From assembly GCF_003206045.1 (NCBI RefSeq), contig NZ_PZJM01000006.1, forward strand, positions 242,781-306,780: 64,000 nucleotides of DNA, written 5' to 3'. This document shows, in pieces, positions 34,625-43,256 of this stretch. The position numbers and the translations under genes are program-made. Numbering within the stretch: position 1 is the stretch's first letter; every line of letters begins with the position of its first letter. Source of the DNA: Salinicola lusitanus (GTDB taxonomy: Bacteria; Pseudomonadota; Gammaproteobacteria; Pseudomonadales; Halomonadaceae). The notes under the pieces were generated by a model that worked only from the letters and a program-made list of their open reading frames with translations, was not told the DNA's origin and did not search any database.

Positions 34625-36472
34625 ATGCGCGTGATCGGTGCCGTGACCGGCCTGTGCGTATTGCTGATCGGCATATTCGTGGCCTGGAGCTGGGCCACGC
34701 GTGAGCCCGAGGGTGAGATACCGAGTGTCGAGCCCAGCGGTTGGGAGTACCGCTGGGGCGATTCACCGCAGGATAGCGCCGGGCTGCCTGCCTGGCTGAA
34801 CCCCGCTGCCCCCGGCTGGCAGCCGATTGCTTTTCCCGCCGACCCTCCGGCGCGTGACGGTCGCGACAAGGTGTGGTTTCGCCTGCGCCTGCCGGGCAAC
34901 CAATGGCACGATCCGGTGCTGTTCATCTCCAGCATCGATCTGATCGCACAGGTCTATCTCGGCGACCGGCTGATCTACCAGCACGGCGACTTCGACGAGG
35001 GCGACGGGATCGCCTTTGCCGGCTGGCCCTGGCACATGATCGCGCTGCCTCAGGACTTCGACGGGCAGACCCTCTGTCTGCGTATCTTCTCCGACTACAC
35101 CAGTATCGGCCTATGGGGCCAGGTGCGCCTGATGGAGCGCGGAGAGGCCTATCGTCAGATCATCCGGCGCTCGGCCTGGGACGTGGCGGTGAGCGCGCTA
35201 GCCCTGGCGCTCTCGGTGTTCGCCGCGATCTTCGCCGCCAGCGGGGTCGAGCGGCGCAGCTTCGGTGCCATCGCGCTGTTCGCCGGCGCCTCGGGGCTGA
35301 TGCTGCTGGCCGAGGCGCCGGCACGGCAATTGATCGCCGGCAACCCGCTGGGATGGGATCTGGTCAGGGCCTTCAGCTATTACATGCTGCCGGTGGCGAC
35401 CGGGTTGATCCTGGCCCACTGGCTCCAGGGCCGTCCGCGGCGCTGGATGCAGCGGCTGTGGGCGCTGCATCTCGCCTACGTGGTGCTGGTGCTGGGGCTG
35501 GTCCAGGGAAATGTGATCAATCTGTCGCTGACCTTTCCGATCTTCGACGGCCTGCTGGTGGCAACGCTGCCGGCGATGCTGGCACTGGCGCTATGGCAGT
35601 GGCGCGCGCTGGATGGTACCCAGCGTACCGTGGTGCTCTGCTTCGCGCTGTTCGCGCCGTTGCTGCTGGCCGATATGCTGGTGGCCCACGGCTTCATCTC
35701 GTGGCAACCGATACCGCTGAGTTTCGGCTCTCTGGCCTTCTCACTCTCCTGCGTGGCGATCTCGCTGCACCGCTACCATCGGGTCCATCGTGAGCTGGCC
35801 CGTTCCCACGAGACGCTGGAGCAGCAGGTGACAACGCGCACCGAGGAGCTGGCACGACTGGTCGAGGAGCTCGAGGGGCTATCCTATCGCGATGCCTTGA
35901 CCGGGCTCTACAACCGTCGTCACTTCGACGCCGCCTACGCCCAGGCGTGCCGGCGGGCGGTATCACGCGGCGAGTGTCTGACACTGGCGATTCTCGATCT
36001 CGACCATTTCAAGCGGATCAACGATCGCTTCGGGCATGACGCCGGCGACAACGTGCTGGTGACCCTGGCCGGGCTGCTCAAGGCGCACCATGAGGTCGGC
36101 GAGAGCGTCTGCCGCCTGGGCGGCGAGGAGTTCGCGCTGTTTTCCCACGCCTCGCCGGCGGCGCTGGCCGAGCGCCTCGAGCGGCTGCTGGGGCGGCTCC
36201 TCGCGACGCCGCTCAAGCGTGGCGAATTGTGCCTGGGCCATGTCACCTTCTCCGCCGGTATCGCCAGCTACCCGGTGCACAGTGCAAGTCCAGACAGCCT
36301 GCTGCGACTGGCCGACGAAGCGCTCTACCGCGCCAAGCGTGGCGGGCGCAGTGCGGTGGCGATCTATTCGGCCTCGGCCGCGCCGTCCCTGCAGGAGGCG
36401 GATTCCGGTCGCGAGCGGTGCGGTGCGAGCGGCGATGCTCAGCCGCCGCGGGCGGAGGCGGGGCAGGGGTGA
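34625..36472 (+). CDS. Membrane diguanylate cyclase with periplasmic sensor
   Basis: Synthesises cyclic di-GMP. The 615-residue protein has one N-terminal membrane helix (residues 3-23), a periplasmic domain to about 180 with a jelly-roll look (VWFRLRLPGNQWHDPVLFISSIDLIAQVYLGDRLIYQHGD), seven or so membrane helices (about 186-370), a coiled coil (ELARSHETLEQQVTTRTEELARLVEELEG) and a GGDEF domain. This layout is that of 7TMR-DISM receptors. The active site is GGEEF at 499-503. The RxxD inhibitory site normally found upstream is absent (HEVGESVCRLGGEEF), so product inhibition may be lost. It lies between gudD and the TRAP genes, which is unusual. Confidence 0.92.
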   Translation: MRVIGAVTGLCVLLIGIFVAWSWATREPEGEIPSVEPSGWEYRWGDSPQDSAGLPAWLNPAAPGWQPIAFPADPPARDGRDKVWFRLRLPGNQWHDPVLFISSIDLIAQVYLGDRLIYQHGDFDEGDGIAFAGWPWHMIALPQDFDGQTLCLRIFSDYTSIGLWGQVRLMERGEAYRQIIRRSAWDVAVSALALALSVFAAIFAASGVERRSFGAIALFAGASGLMLLAEAPARQLIAGNPLGWDLVRAFSYYMLPVATGLILAHWLQGRPRRWMQRLWALHLAYVVLVLGLVQGNVINLSLTFPIFDGLLVATLPAMLALALWQWRALDGTQRTVVLCFALFAPLLLADMLVAHGFISWQPIPLSFGSLAFSLSCVAISLHRYHRVHRELARSHETLEQQVTTRTEELARLVEELEGLSYRDALTGLYNRRHFDAAYAQACRRAVSRGECLTLAILDLDHFKRINDRFGHDAGDNVLVTLAGLLKAHHEVGESVCRLGGEEFALFSHASPAALAERLERLLGRLLATPLKRGELCLGHVTFSAGIASYPVHSASPDSLLRLADEALYRAKRGGRSAVAIYSASAAPSLQEADSGRERCGASGDAQPPRAEAGQG

Positions 36473-36481
36473 CCGGCGAGG

Positions 36482-36538
36482 CAGTACCTGATCGCCGGAC
36501 GGTCGTTCGATCCCAGGCGCCCCTCACTGATGCGTTGA
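36482..36538 (+). pseudogene. 3' remnant of a second glucarate dehydratase gene
   Basis: Starting ten bases after the cyclase stop codon, an open segment reads QYLIAGRSFDPRRPSLMR and then stops. It matches the last 18 residues of GudD at 13 positions. At DNA level 36481-36538 aligns without gaps to 34361-34418, about 49 of 58 bases identical, stop codon included. There is no start or upstream homology. The divergence indicates a paralogue or an old copy, not a fresh duplication. Confidence 0.8.
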
Positions 36539-36839
36539 TGCAGGGGGCGCGATTCTTGATCTGGAGAGAGTGGGAAGGAGTCGCCTCGGAGGCGCCACAT
36601 CTCTCTCCTTCGAGAATCGAAATCCGCGTCACCTGAAATGCCAGTTCGATTTCTCGGTTAACGAAAAGAATCATGAAGTTGTCATTTTAAGTAATAATTT
36701 AGAGACAAAATTTTGTTTCATGACAATGAATTATCAGACATTCGTCTGCGATCCCAAAGTCTAATATTGTTCTAAGTATGATGTATGGCAGCCTGTGAAA
36801 CGATAACAAACAGGCGACCCATCGCTACAGGAGCAGATC
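36539..36839 (+). other. 301-base AT-rich gap upstream of the TRAP operon
   Basis: Bases about 36640-36790 are very AT-rich. A stretch at 36713-36729 (TTGTTTCATGACAATGA) resembles 34579-34598 downstream of intact gudD, at a similar distance from the gudD end, so this gap may be an old copy of that one. A half LacI-type site (CGATAACA) lies at about 36802-36809. No gene seen; it should hold the TRAP promoter. Confidence 0.5.
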
Positions 36840-37841
36840 ATGCCGCAATCTCTTTTCTCGAGAATGACCGTGCCGCTGACGGCGCTATTGACCGCCGGTG
36901 CGCTGATGGGCGTCGCCGCGAGTGCCTCGGCGGAAGATTGGAGAGGTTGGAACGTCCACCCCGATGGTTATCCCAACTCGCTGGCGCTGAAATCCTTTGC
37001 CGACGAGGTCTCCGACAAGACGCAAGGCCGGGTCAATCCGCGCGTCTACAACAATGCGGTGCTGGGCGATCAGCCGGATGCGATCGATCAGACGCGCAGC
37101 GGGGCGCTGGACTTCGGCAATTTCAACATGGGGCCGATGGGCCCGATCGTGCCGGAAACCGACGTGCTATCGCTGCCATTCCTGTTCGACAGCGTCGACC
37201 AGATGTACCGGGTCATGGATGGGGACATCGGCAAGCGCTTCGCCGACGCGCTGGCCGACAAGGATCTGATCGCGCTGTCGTGGTTCGGCTCCGGTGCACG
37301 AAGCTTCTACGATACCGACCACCCGATCGAGGAGCCGGACGACGTCAAGGGGCTGAAACTGCGGGTCATGAACAACGACCTGTACGTGCAGATGGTCGAT
37401 GCGCTGGGCGGCAACGCCACGCCGATGTCCTATGGTGAGGTCTTCCAGTCTCTCAAGACCGGGGTCATCGACGGTGCCGAGAACAATTTCCCGTCGTTCG
37501 AATCCAGCAACCACTACGAAGTCGCCAAGTACTTCTCCGAAACCGATCACCTGATCATTCCGGAGTGCCTGTGCATCGCCAAGACGAGCTGGGACGCACT
37601 CTCCGACGAGGACAAGTCGATCGTGCGCACCGCCGCGGAGAACGCCGCCACCGAGCAGCGAAAACTATGGGCGGAGCAAGTCGAGAAGAGTCGCGAGATC
37701 GTCGAGAAAGCGGGCGTGAAGGTCAACCAAGTCAAGGACAAGAGTGCGTTTCAAGCTCGGATGGAGCCCATCTATCAGGCATTCATCAAGGAGCATCCCG
37801 ACCTGGAATCGCTGATCGACGATATCCGCAACACCCAGTGA
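36840..37841 (+). CDS. TRAP transporter substrate-binding protein (DctP type)
   Basis: Periplasmic receptor of a TRAP transporter, 333 residues. The signal peptide ends ASASA before EDWRGWNVHPDGYPNSLALKSFADEVSDKTQGRVNPRVYNNAVLGDQPDAIDQ, the usual DctP N-terminus; the family arginine region lies near GVKL-type sequence DDVKGLKLRVMNNDLYVQMVDALGGNATPMSYGEVFQSLKTGVIDGAENN. AGGAG precedes the ATG. Between aldarate dehydratases and uronate dehydrogenase, the ligand is probably galacturonate or glucuronate, or the aldarates themselves; the sequence alone does not decide. Confidence 0.95.
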   Translation: MPQSLFSRMTVPLTALLTAGALMGVAASASAEDWRGWNVHPDGYPNSLALKSFADEVSDKTQGRVNPRVYNNAVLGDQPDAIDQTRSGALDFGNFNMGPMGPIVPETDVLSLPFLFDSVDQMYRVMDGDIGKRFADALADKDLIALSWFGSGARSFYDTDHPIEEPDDVKGLKLRVMNNDLYVQMVDALGGNATPMSYGEVFQSLKTGVIDGAENNFPSFESSNHYEVAKYFSETDHLIIPECLCIAKTSWDALSDEDKSIVRTAAENAATEQRKLWAEQVEKSREIVEKAGVKVNQVKDKSAFQARMEPIYQAFIKEHPDLESLIDDIRNTQ

Positions 37842-37911
37842 CAACTGCAGGGGGGCGGGGCCGGGTCACCGGCGCTCGCCACTCGCTCTCGACATCGATA
37901 GGACAACCCAC

Positions 37912-38433
37912 GTGGACAAGGTTCCGGATTCGGCTTCCGCCCCTGGCTCGACATCGGACAGGGTGCTGGATGGTCTGGCACGTCTGTGTCTGATCGTCGC
38001 CGGCATTCTGCTGGTGTTTCTCATCTTCTCGTTCGGCTGGCTGGTGTTCGGGCGCTACGTGCTCAACGACACACCGACCTGGATCGAGCAGTCGTCGCTC
38101 TTGATCGTCGTCTACATCACCTGTCTCGGCACCGCGGCCGGGGTGCGCTTCAATTCCCACTTGAGTATCGATTTCCTGCGAGAGGGCGCGCCCCGCGTAC
38201 CCCGCGCGATCATGCACGCCATCGCCGATGGCTTCGTGATCCTGTTCGGCGCCTTCATGGCGTGGCAGGGCGGGCTGATGGTCATGAACAACGCGGGGCG
38301 GCCGATCCCGATGATCGGATTGTCGGAGAGCTGGCGAGCCGCGCCGCTCGTCGTGTGTGGTGTACTGCTGGTGATCTTCACCGGCGCCAATCTCATCAAG
38401 CGATGGTTTTCGAACCCGCGGGCGGGGAGCTGA
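37912..38433 (+). CDS. TRAP transporter small permease (DctQ type)
   Basis: A 173-residue inner-membrane subunit with four helices: LCLIVAGILLVFLIFSFGWLVFGRYVLNDTPTWIEQSSLLIVVYITCLGTAAGVRFNSHLSIDFL is the family's conserved first half. It pairs with the large permease and the DctP-type receptor to form a sodium-driven uptake system. The start is a GTG at 37912 with AGGAC upstream. The large permease follows four bases after the stop. Confidence 0.93.
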   Translation: MDKVPDSASAPGSTSDRVLDGLARLCLIVAGILLVFLIFSFGWLVFGRYVLNDTPTWIEQSSLLIVVYITCLGTAAGVRFNSHLSIDFLREGAPRVPRAIMHAIADGFVILFGAFMAWQGGLMVMNNAGRPIPMIGLSESWRAAPLVVCGVLLVIFTGANLIKRWFSNPRAGS

Positions 38434-38437
38434 ATTC

Positions 38438-39718
38438 ATGGGACTGGCAATACTCTTCGGTGTTTTCCTGCTCGGCCTGATCGTGGGCGCTCCGATCGCT
38501 TTCGCCGTGGGACTCGCTTCGATCGTGACCTTTCTCTACGAAGGACTGCCGCTGTTCGTGGGCTTCCAGCGTATCGTGTCGGGAATCTCCGTCTTTTCGC
38601 TGCTGGCGATTCCGTTCTTCATCTTCGCCGGCGAGCTGATGCTCCATGGCGGAATCTCAAGCCGGCTGGTGCGTTTCGCCTCGGCGGCCGTCGGGCGCAT
38701 GCGCGGCGGGCTCGGCATGGTCAACGTCACCTCGTCGATGCTGTTCGGCGGCATTTCCGGGTCGGCGGTCGCGGACACGTCCGCGCTGGGCTCGATCCTG
38801 ATCCCGGTGATGAAGGAGAAGGGTTATGACACCGACTATGCGGTCAACGTCACCGTCACTTCCTCCATCGCCGGTGTCGTGATTCCGCCGAGCCACAACA
38901 TGATCCTCTATGCGGTGGCCGCCGGCGGGGGTGTCTCGGTGACGCAGCTTTTCGTCGCCGGCATCGTGCCGGGGGTGCTGATGTGTCTGGCCCTGGCGGT
39001 GGCGGCCTATCTCGTTGCCGTCAAGCGGGGCTACGGTGGCGAGGCGTTTCCGGGCTGGGCGGCGCTGGTGGTCAGCTTCTTCGCCTCGTTACCGGGCCTG
39101 CTGACGGCGGTGATCATCGTCGGCGGTGTGCTCTCCGGCATCCTGACCGTGACCGAGTCGGGGGCGTTCGGCGCCATCTACGCGATCGTGATTACCGGCC
39201 TGGTCTACCGGGAGCTGCGCTGGTCGGCCTTCAAGACAGCGGTCTACCAGGCCGTCAAGACCACCGCGCTGGTCATGATCCTGGTCGGCTGTGCCTCGGC
39301 ATTTTCCTACCTGCTGGCACTCTACAACGTGCCGGAGCTGCTCGCCGAGGCGCTGACCTCCATCTCCAGCAATCCGGTGGTGGTGCTGTTGATGCTCAAT
39401 CTGCTGCTGCTGGCACTTGGCATGATCATGGACATGGCGCCGTTGATCCTGATCTGCACGCCGATCTTCCTGCCGGTGGCGCAGCAGTTCGGCATGGATC
39501 CGATCCAGTTCGGCATCCTGATGATGATGAACCTGGGAATCGGGCTCTGCACGCCCCCGGTCGGCGGCTGCCTGTTCGTCGGCAGCGCCATCGGCGGGAT
39601 CAAGATCGAGCAGACGGTCAAGACCATCTGGCCGTTCTATCTGGCACTGTTCGTGGTACTGATGCTGGTGACCTATGTCCCCGCCGTGTCGTTGGCGCTG
39701 CCGAACTGGCTACAGTGA
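38438..39718 (+). CDS. TRAP transporter large permease (DctM type)
   Basis: A 426-residue inner-membrane protein with about 12 helices forming the elevator transport domain. Family blocks include LLAIPFFIFAGELMLHGGISSRLVRFASAAVGRMRGGLGMVNVTSSMLFGGISGSAVADTSALGSILIPVMKEKGYD and PPSHNMILYAVAAGGGVS, then LNLLLLALGMIMDMAPLILICTPIFLPVAQQFGMDPIQFGILMMMNLGIGLCTPPVG. Probably sodium-coupled, as in other TRAP systems. Same transcript as the P and Q subunits and, 77 bases on, udh. Confidence 0.95.
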   Translation: MGLAILFGVFLLGLIVGAPIAFAVGLASIVTFLYEGLPLFVGFQRIVSGISVFSLLAIPFFIFAGELMLHGGISSRLVRFASAAVGRMRGGLGMVNVTSSMLFGGISGSAVADTSALGSILIPVMKEKGYDTDYAVNVTVTSSIAGVVIPPSHNMILYAVAAGGGVSVTQLFVAGIVPGVLMCLALAVAAYLVAVKRGYGGEAFPGWAALVVSFFASLPGLLTAVIIVGGVLSGILTVTESGAFGAIYAIVITGLVYRELRWSAFKTAVYQAVKTTALVMILVGCASAFSYLLALYNVPELLAEALTSISSNPVVVLLMLNLLLLALGMIMDMAPLILICTPIFLPVAQQFGMDPIQFGILMMMNLGIGLCTPPVGGCLFVGSAIGGIKIEQTVKTIWPFYLALFVVLMLVTYVPAVSLALPNWLQ

Positions 39719-39795
39719 TCCCGTTTCCCACGTCAGGCCCGACCCGATTTGGGCCCTGGACATCCTGTGAATGATCTGACTCGAGGAGTCGACCG

Positions 39796-40605
39796 ATGTT
39801 GAACCGACTGTTGGTCACCGGCGCCGCCGGTGGCGTGGGTCAAGCGATCCGCCCTCATTTTTCCCGGCTGGCCCGACAGGTACGCCTGTCCGATATCGCC
39901 GATCTGGGCAGTGCGGCCGATCACGAGGAACTCGTTTCCTGCGAGCTGTCGGATGCCCAGGCCGTCGCCCGGCTCGTCGACGGTTGCGATGGCGTCGTCC
40001 ACCTGGGAGGCATCTCGGTGGAGAAGCCCTGGGAAGGTATCCTCCAGGCCAATATCATCGGCGTCTACAATCTCTATGAAGCAGCTCGCCAACAGGGCAG
40101 GCCGCGAGTCGTGTTCGCCAGCTCGAATCACACCATCGGGTACTACGAACGCGCGACGCACATCGATACCCAGGTTCCCCACCGGCCGGATTCGCTCTAC
40201 GGCGTTTCCAAGTGCTTCGGCGAGGATCTGGCGAGTCTCTATTTCGATAAGTTCGCGATCGAGACCCTGAGTGTTCGTATCGGCTCCTGCTTTCCCCGGC
40301 CCAAGGATACCCGGATGCTGGCCACTTGGCTGGGAACCGAGGACTTCGTGGCGCTACTCGAGCGCGCCTTCCAGGCACCACGGCTGGGTCATACGGTGAT
40401 CTACGGGGTTTCGGACAACGATGAACGCTGGTGGGACAACCGCCATGCGCAGTTTCTCGGTTGGGTGCCGCAAGAGAGTTCGTCTCCGTGGCGTGATGAG
40501 GTGGAGGCCCAGGCCCGCCAGGCGCCCCAGGATCCGCAGGACCCGGCGGTCGTCCGCCAAGGGGGTAAATTCGTCACCCTGGGGCATCCCGACGACGAAA
40601 CATGA
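39796..40605 (+). CDS. udh: NAD-dependent uronate dehydrogenase
   Basis: Oxidises galacturonate or glucuronate to the aldaro-lactone, first step of the oxidative uronate route. The 269-residue short-chain dehydrogenase has the Rossmann loop TGAAGGVG (8-15) and closely follows Pseudomonas Udh: RLSDIADL, VHLGGISVEKPWEGILQANIIGVYNLYEAAR, FASSNHTIGYY and WWDNRHAQFLGWVPQESS. Catalytic residues are Ser109/Ser110, Tyr135 and Lys139. GAGGAG precedes the ATG. It stands downstream of the TRAP genes, which argues for uronate uptake. No lactonase or lactone isomerase gene is in the window. Confidence 0.93.
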   Translation: MLNRLLVTGAAGGVGQAIRPHFSRLARQVRLSDIADLGSAADHEELVSCELSDAQAVARLVDGCDGVVHLGGISVEKPWEGILQANIIGVYNLYEAARQQGRPRVVFASSNHTIGYYERATHIDTQVPHRPDSLYGVSKCFGEDLASLYFDKFAIETLSVRIGSCFPRPKDTRMLATWLGTEDFVALLERAFQAPRLGHTVIYGVSDNDERWWDNRHAQFLGWVPQESSSPWRDEVEAQARQAPQDPQDPAVVRQGGKFVTLGHPDDET

Positions 40606-40719
40606 GCCCGTGGCCGCCAGATCGAACTGGTATGCTGATGGTCTCGAAGGTCATACAGCGCTGGCGATGTCCGAGTGATTCGGATGTCGGACAAGAAAAT
40701 CGATAAGGTAGGCAGCACG

Positions 40720-41463
40720 ATGGAGCAGACCAAGGCTTGGGAGATCAAGCGTATCTCGTCTCAGGAGAGTCTTTCGCGCCAGATTGCCCGGCAACTGGAG
40801 GCGCTGATCACTCAGGAGCGGATCGCGGTGGGGGACAAGTTGCCGACCGAGAGTCAGCTGTGCGACATGTTCGGTGTCAGCCGGACGGCGGTGCGCGAGG
40901 CGATCGCTCATCTCAAGTCGATGGGGCTGGTCGAGACGCGTCGCGGTATCGGTACGCGTGTGCTGCGCTCCGCACCGGATCACCACTTTCCTGCGCGTCG
41001 CATCAGTGCCACCACGGTGGAGGACATCCTGCACGTGCTGGAGATGCGCATCACGCTGGACTCCCAGGCCGCAGCGCTGGCGGCCGAGCGGCATACGTCG
41101 GACGATGTCGCGGCGCTGGAATCGGCCCACGAACGGTTTCTGGCTGCCTGCAAGACCGACAGTCAGGCGCGTCACGAGGATTATGTCTTTCATCGCGCGG
41201 TCGTCGAGGCCACTCACAATCCGTTTTTCGTGTCGCTGTACGACCAGCTCCACGAGGGCGCCATCCCTCGCACCAAACTCCTGTCCGTGGAACTCGACCC
41301 GGAAGCCGTATCTTACTATCTTGAAAGGGTTGCGCGTGAGCACGCCGAGGTCCTGCAGGCCATCGTCTCGGGCGAGGCCGAAGCCGCGCGCAATGCCATG
41401 CATCGTCATCTTCAGCGGGCGTACGATAATTACGCCGCGTATCAGGATCATTCCCAAGCGTGA
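40720..41463 (+). CDS. GntR family regulator, FadR/FCD subgroup
   Basis: A 247-residue regulator: N-terminal winged helix ([65 protein letters not shown]) and a helical FCD effector domain with the metal-binding pattern ([25 protein letters not shown]). FCD regulators usually sense small organic acids, often aldarates or keto acids, and bind TNGTNNNACNA; such a site lies before the galactarate dehydratase gene at 31696-31708. Start uncertain: I prefer the ATG at 40720 with AAGGTAGG upstream, but 40684 (ATG) or 40675 (GTG) are in frame. Confidence 0.88.
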   Translation: MEQTKAWEIKRISSQESLSRQIARQLEALITQERIAVGDKLPTESQLCDMFGVSRTAVREAIAHLKSMGLVETRRGIGTRVLRSAPDHHFPARRISATTVEDILHVLEMRITLDSQAAALAAERHTSDDVAALESAHERFLAACKTDSQARHEDYVFHRAVVEATHNPFFVSLYDQLHEGAIPRTKLLSVELDPEAVSYYLERVAREHAEVLQAIVSGEAEAARNAMHRHLQRAYDNYAAYQDHSQA

Positions 41464-41588
41464 CGCCCACCGGCCCGGACCGGTGTCCGGGCTGGCCAAC
41501 TGCAGTCCATCCGCGCCTATCGCCCTCGCCAGGAGGGTGGCGGCGTTGCATTGGCGTCCGCACATTCAAGCGCTATCCAGGAGGTAAC

Positions 41589-43166
41589 GTGAATCTGACT
41601 GGCGAATTATTGATCGGGCAGCAAACCGTCAAAGGTAGCCGCGACCCCATCGTGGCGATCAATCCGGCGACCGGAGAGCGGCTGCCGACCGAGTTCCCAG
41701 GGGGAACGGCGGAGGACGTTTCGCGAGCCTGCGAGCTGGCCTGGTCGGCCTTCGATACCTACCGTGAATCCTCGCTCGAGACACGCGCCAGCTTCCTCGA
41801 GACGATTGCCGACGAGATCGAAGCGATCGGCGATGACCTGATCGAGCGTGCGGTGGCCGAATCCGGCCTGCCGCAGGCGCGTATCCAGGGCGAGCGAGGG
41901 CGCACTTGCGGCCAGCTCCGGCTGTTCGCCAAGACCGTACGGGCCGGCGAATGGCTGGACGTGCGGGTCGACCCGGCCCTGCCGGATCGGCAGCCGATGC
42001 CGCGGGTCGATCTGCGTCAGCGCCACATCGCCCTGGGGCCGGTGGCCGTCTTCGGCGCCAGCAATTTTCCGCTGGCGTTCTCCGTGGCCGGCGGCGATAC
42101 CGCCTCGGCGCTGGCCGCGGGCTGTCCCGTGGTGGTGAAAGCACACCCGGCGCATCCAGGCACCTGTGAACTGGTCGGCCGCGCGGTGCAAGCGGCCGTG
42201 AAGCAGTGCGGGCTGCCGGAAGGGGTCTTCTCGATGCTGCACGACGCCAGCTTCGAGGTCGGCCAGGCTCTGGTCGCCGATCCACGGATCAAGGCCGGCG
42301 GCTTCACCGGGTCGCGCAAGGGCGGACTGGCGCTGCTGGATATCGCCCAGCGTCGTCCGGAGCCGATTCCTTTCTACGCCGAGATGAGCAGCATCAATCC
42401 GGTTTTCCTGATGCCGGCGGCGCTCAAGGCGCGGGGCAAGGCGCTGGGCGAGGCGTTCGTGGGCTCTCTCAACATGGGGGCCGGGCAGTTCTGCACCAAC
42501 CCGGGGCTGGTGATCGCGATCGAGGGCCCGGATCTCGATGCCTTCCTCGACGCTGCCGCGCAAGCCGTTGAGGCGAGCGCCGCCCAGACGATGCTGACCC
42601 CGGGCATCCACGATGCCTACGAGCATGGCGTCAGTGTCCTGGCCGCGAGCGCCAAGGTGAAAGAAGTCGCGCGGGGCCAGCAGGGCGACGGCCCCAACCA
42701 GTGCCAGAGCGGACTGTTCATGGCCGCTGGGGAAGACGTGATCGCCGACGAATCGCTTCAGGCCGAGATATTCGGGGCCTCCTCGCTGGTCGTCGCGTGC
42801 CGTGACGCCGCCGAGGTCAAGCGCGTGGCCGAGGCGCTGGAAGGACAGCTCACGGCAACCCTGCAGATGGACGATGGCGATCTCGAAGCCGCCAGGGCGC
42901 TGTTGCCGATCCTGGAGCGCAAGGCCGGTCGCATCATGGCCAACGGCTGGCCGACCGGCGTCGAGGTGTGTCACGCCATGGTCCACGGCGGCCCGTTCCC
43001 GGCCACCTCCGATGCGCGTTCCACTTCCGTTGGCACGGCGGCGATCTTCCGCTTCCTGCGGCCGGTCTGCTACCAGGACCTGCCGGATGCGCTGTTGCCG
43101 GAAGCCGTTCGCGAGGACAATCCGTTGAAGCTGCGCCGGCTGCTGGACGGGGAGCGCGAGGGCTGA
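41589..43166 (+). CDS. 2-Oxoglutarate semialdehyde (2,5-dioxopentanoate) dehydrogenase
   Basis: Aldehyde dehydrogenase of 525 residues that oxidises 2,5-dioxopentanoate to 2-oxoglutarate, last step of the aldarate route. It belongs to the type III KGSADH group by length and blocks such as [83 protein letters not shown]. The nucleophile is Cys302 ([10 protein letters not shown]), the general base Glu265 (FYAEMSS), and the cofactor loop is GFTGSRKGG. The start is a GTG at 41589 behind a perfect AGGAGG. Strong terminator downstream. Confidence 0.92.
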   Translation: MNLTGELLIGQQTVKGSRDPIVAINPATGERLPTEFPGGTAEDVSRACELAWSAFDTYRESSLETRASFLETIADEIEAIGDDLIERAVAESGLPQARIQGERGRTCGQLRLFAKTVRAGEWLDVRVDPALPDRQPMPRVDLRQRHIALGPVAVFGASNFPLAFSVAGGDTASALAAGCPVVVKAHPAHPGTCELVGRAVQAAVKQCGLPEGVFSMLHDASFEVGQALVADPRIKAGGFTGSRKGGLALLDIAQRRPEPIPFYAEMSSINPVFLMPAALKARGKALGEAFVGSLNMGAGQFCTNPGLVIAIEGPDLDAFLDAAAQAVEASAAQTMLTPGIHDAYEHGVSVLAASAKVKEVARGQQGDGPNQCQSGLFMAAGEDVIADESLQAEIFGASSLVVACRDAAEVKRVAEALEGQLTATLQMDDGDLEAARALLPILERKAGRIMANGWPTGVEVCHAMVHGGPFPATSDARSTSVGTAAIFRFLRPVCYQDLPDALLPEAVREDNPLKLRRLLDGEREG

Positions 43167-43205
43167 GACCCCGGCCAGGGTGCCGATCCCTGGCACGCCA
43201 GTGAA

Positions 43206-43236
43206 ATGGGCCGCTCGAGAGAGCGGCCCATTTTTT
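43206..43236. terminator. Bidirectional terminator closing the aldarate cluster
   Basis: ATGGGCCGCTC (43206-43216) pairs with GAGCGGCCCAT (43221-43231) over GAGA and is followed by seven Ts. It separates the dehydrogenase gene from the convergent AEC transporter gene. Confidence 0.92.
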
Positions 43237-43256
43237 TCGAGGAACGCGGTGGCCGG

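Noticed and set aside
36795-36810. LacI-type operator before the TRAP operon
   Set aside because: Only the right half (CGATAACA) fits; the left half fails at three fixed positions, so I mention it but do not call it.
40630-40656. GTATG and CATAC inverted pair before the FCD-type regulator gene as an autoregulatory site
   Set aside because: Five-base arms separated by 17 bases do not fit the compact TNGTNNNACNA pattern and are expected by chance.
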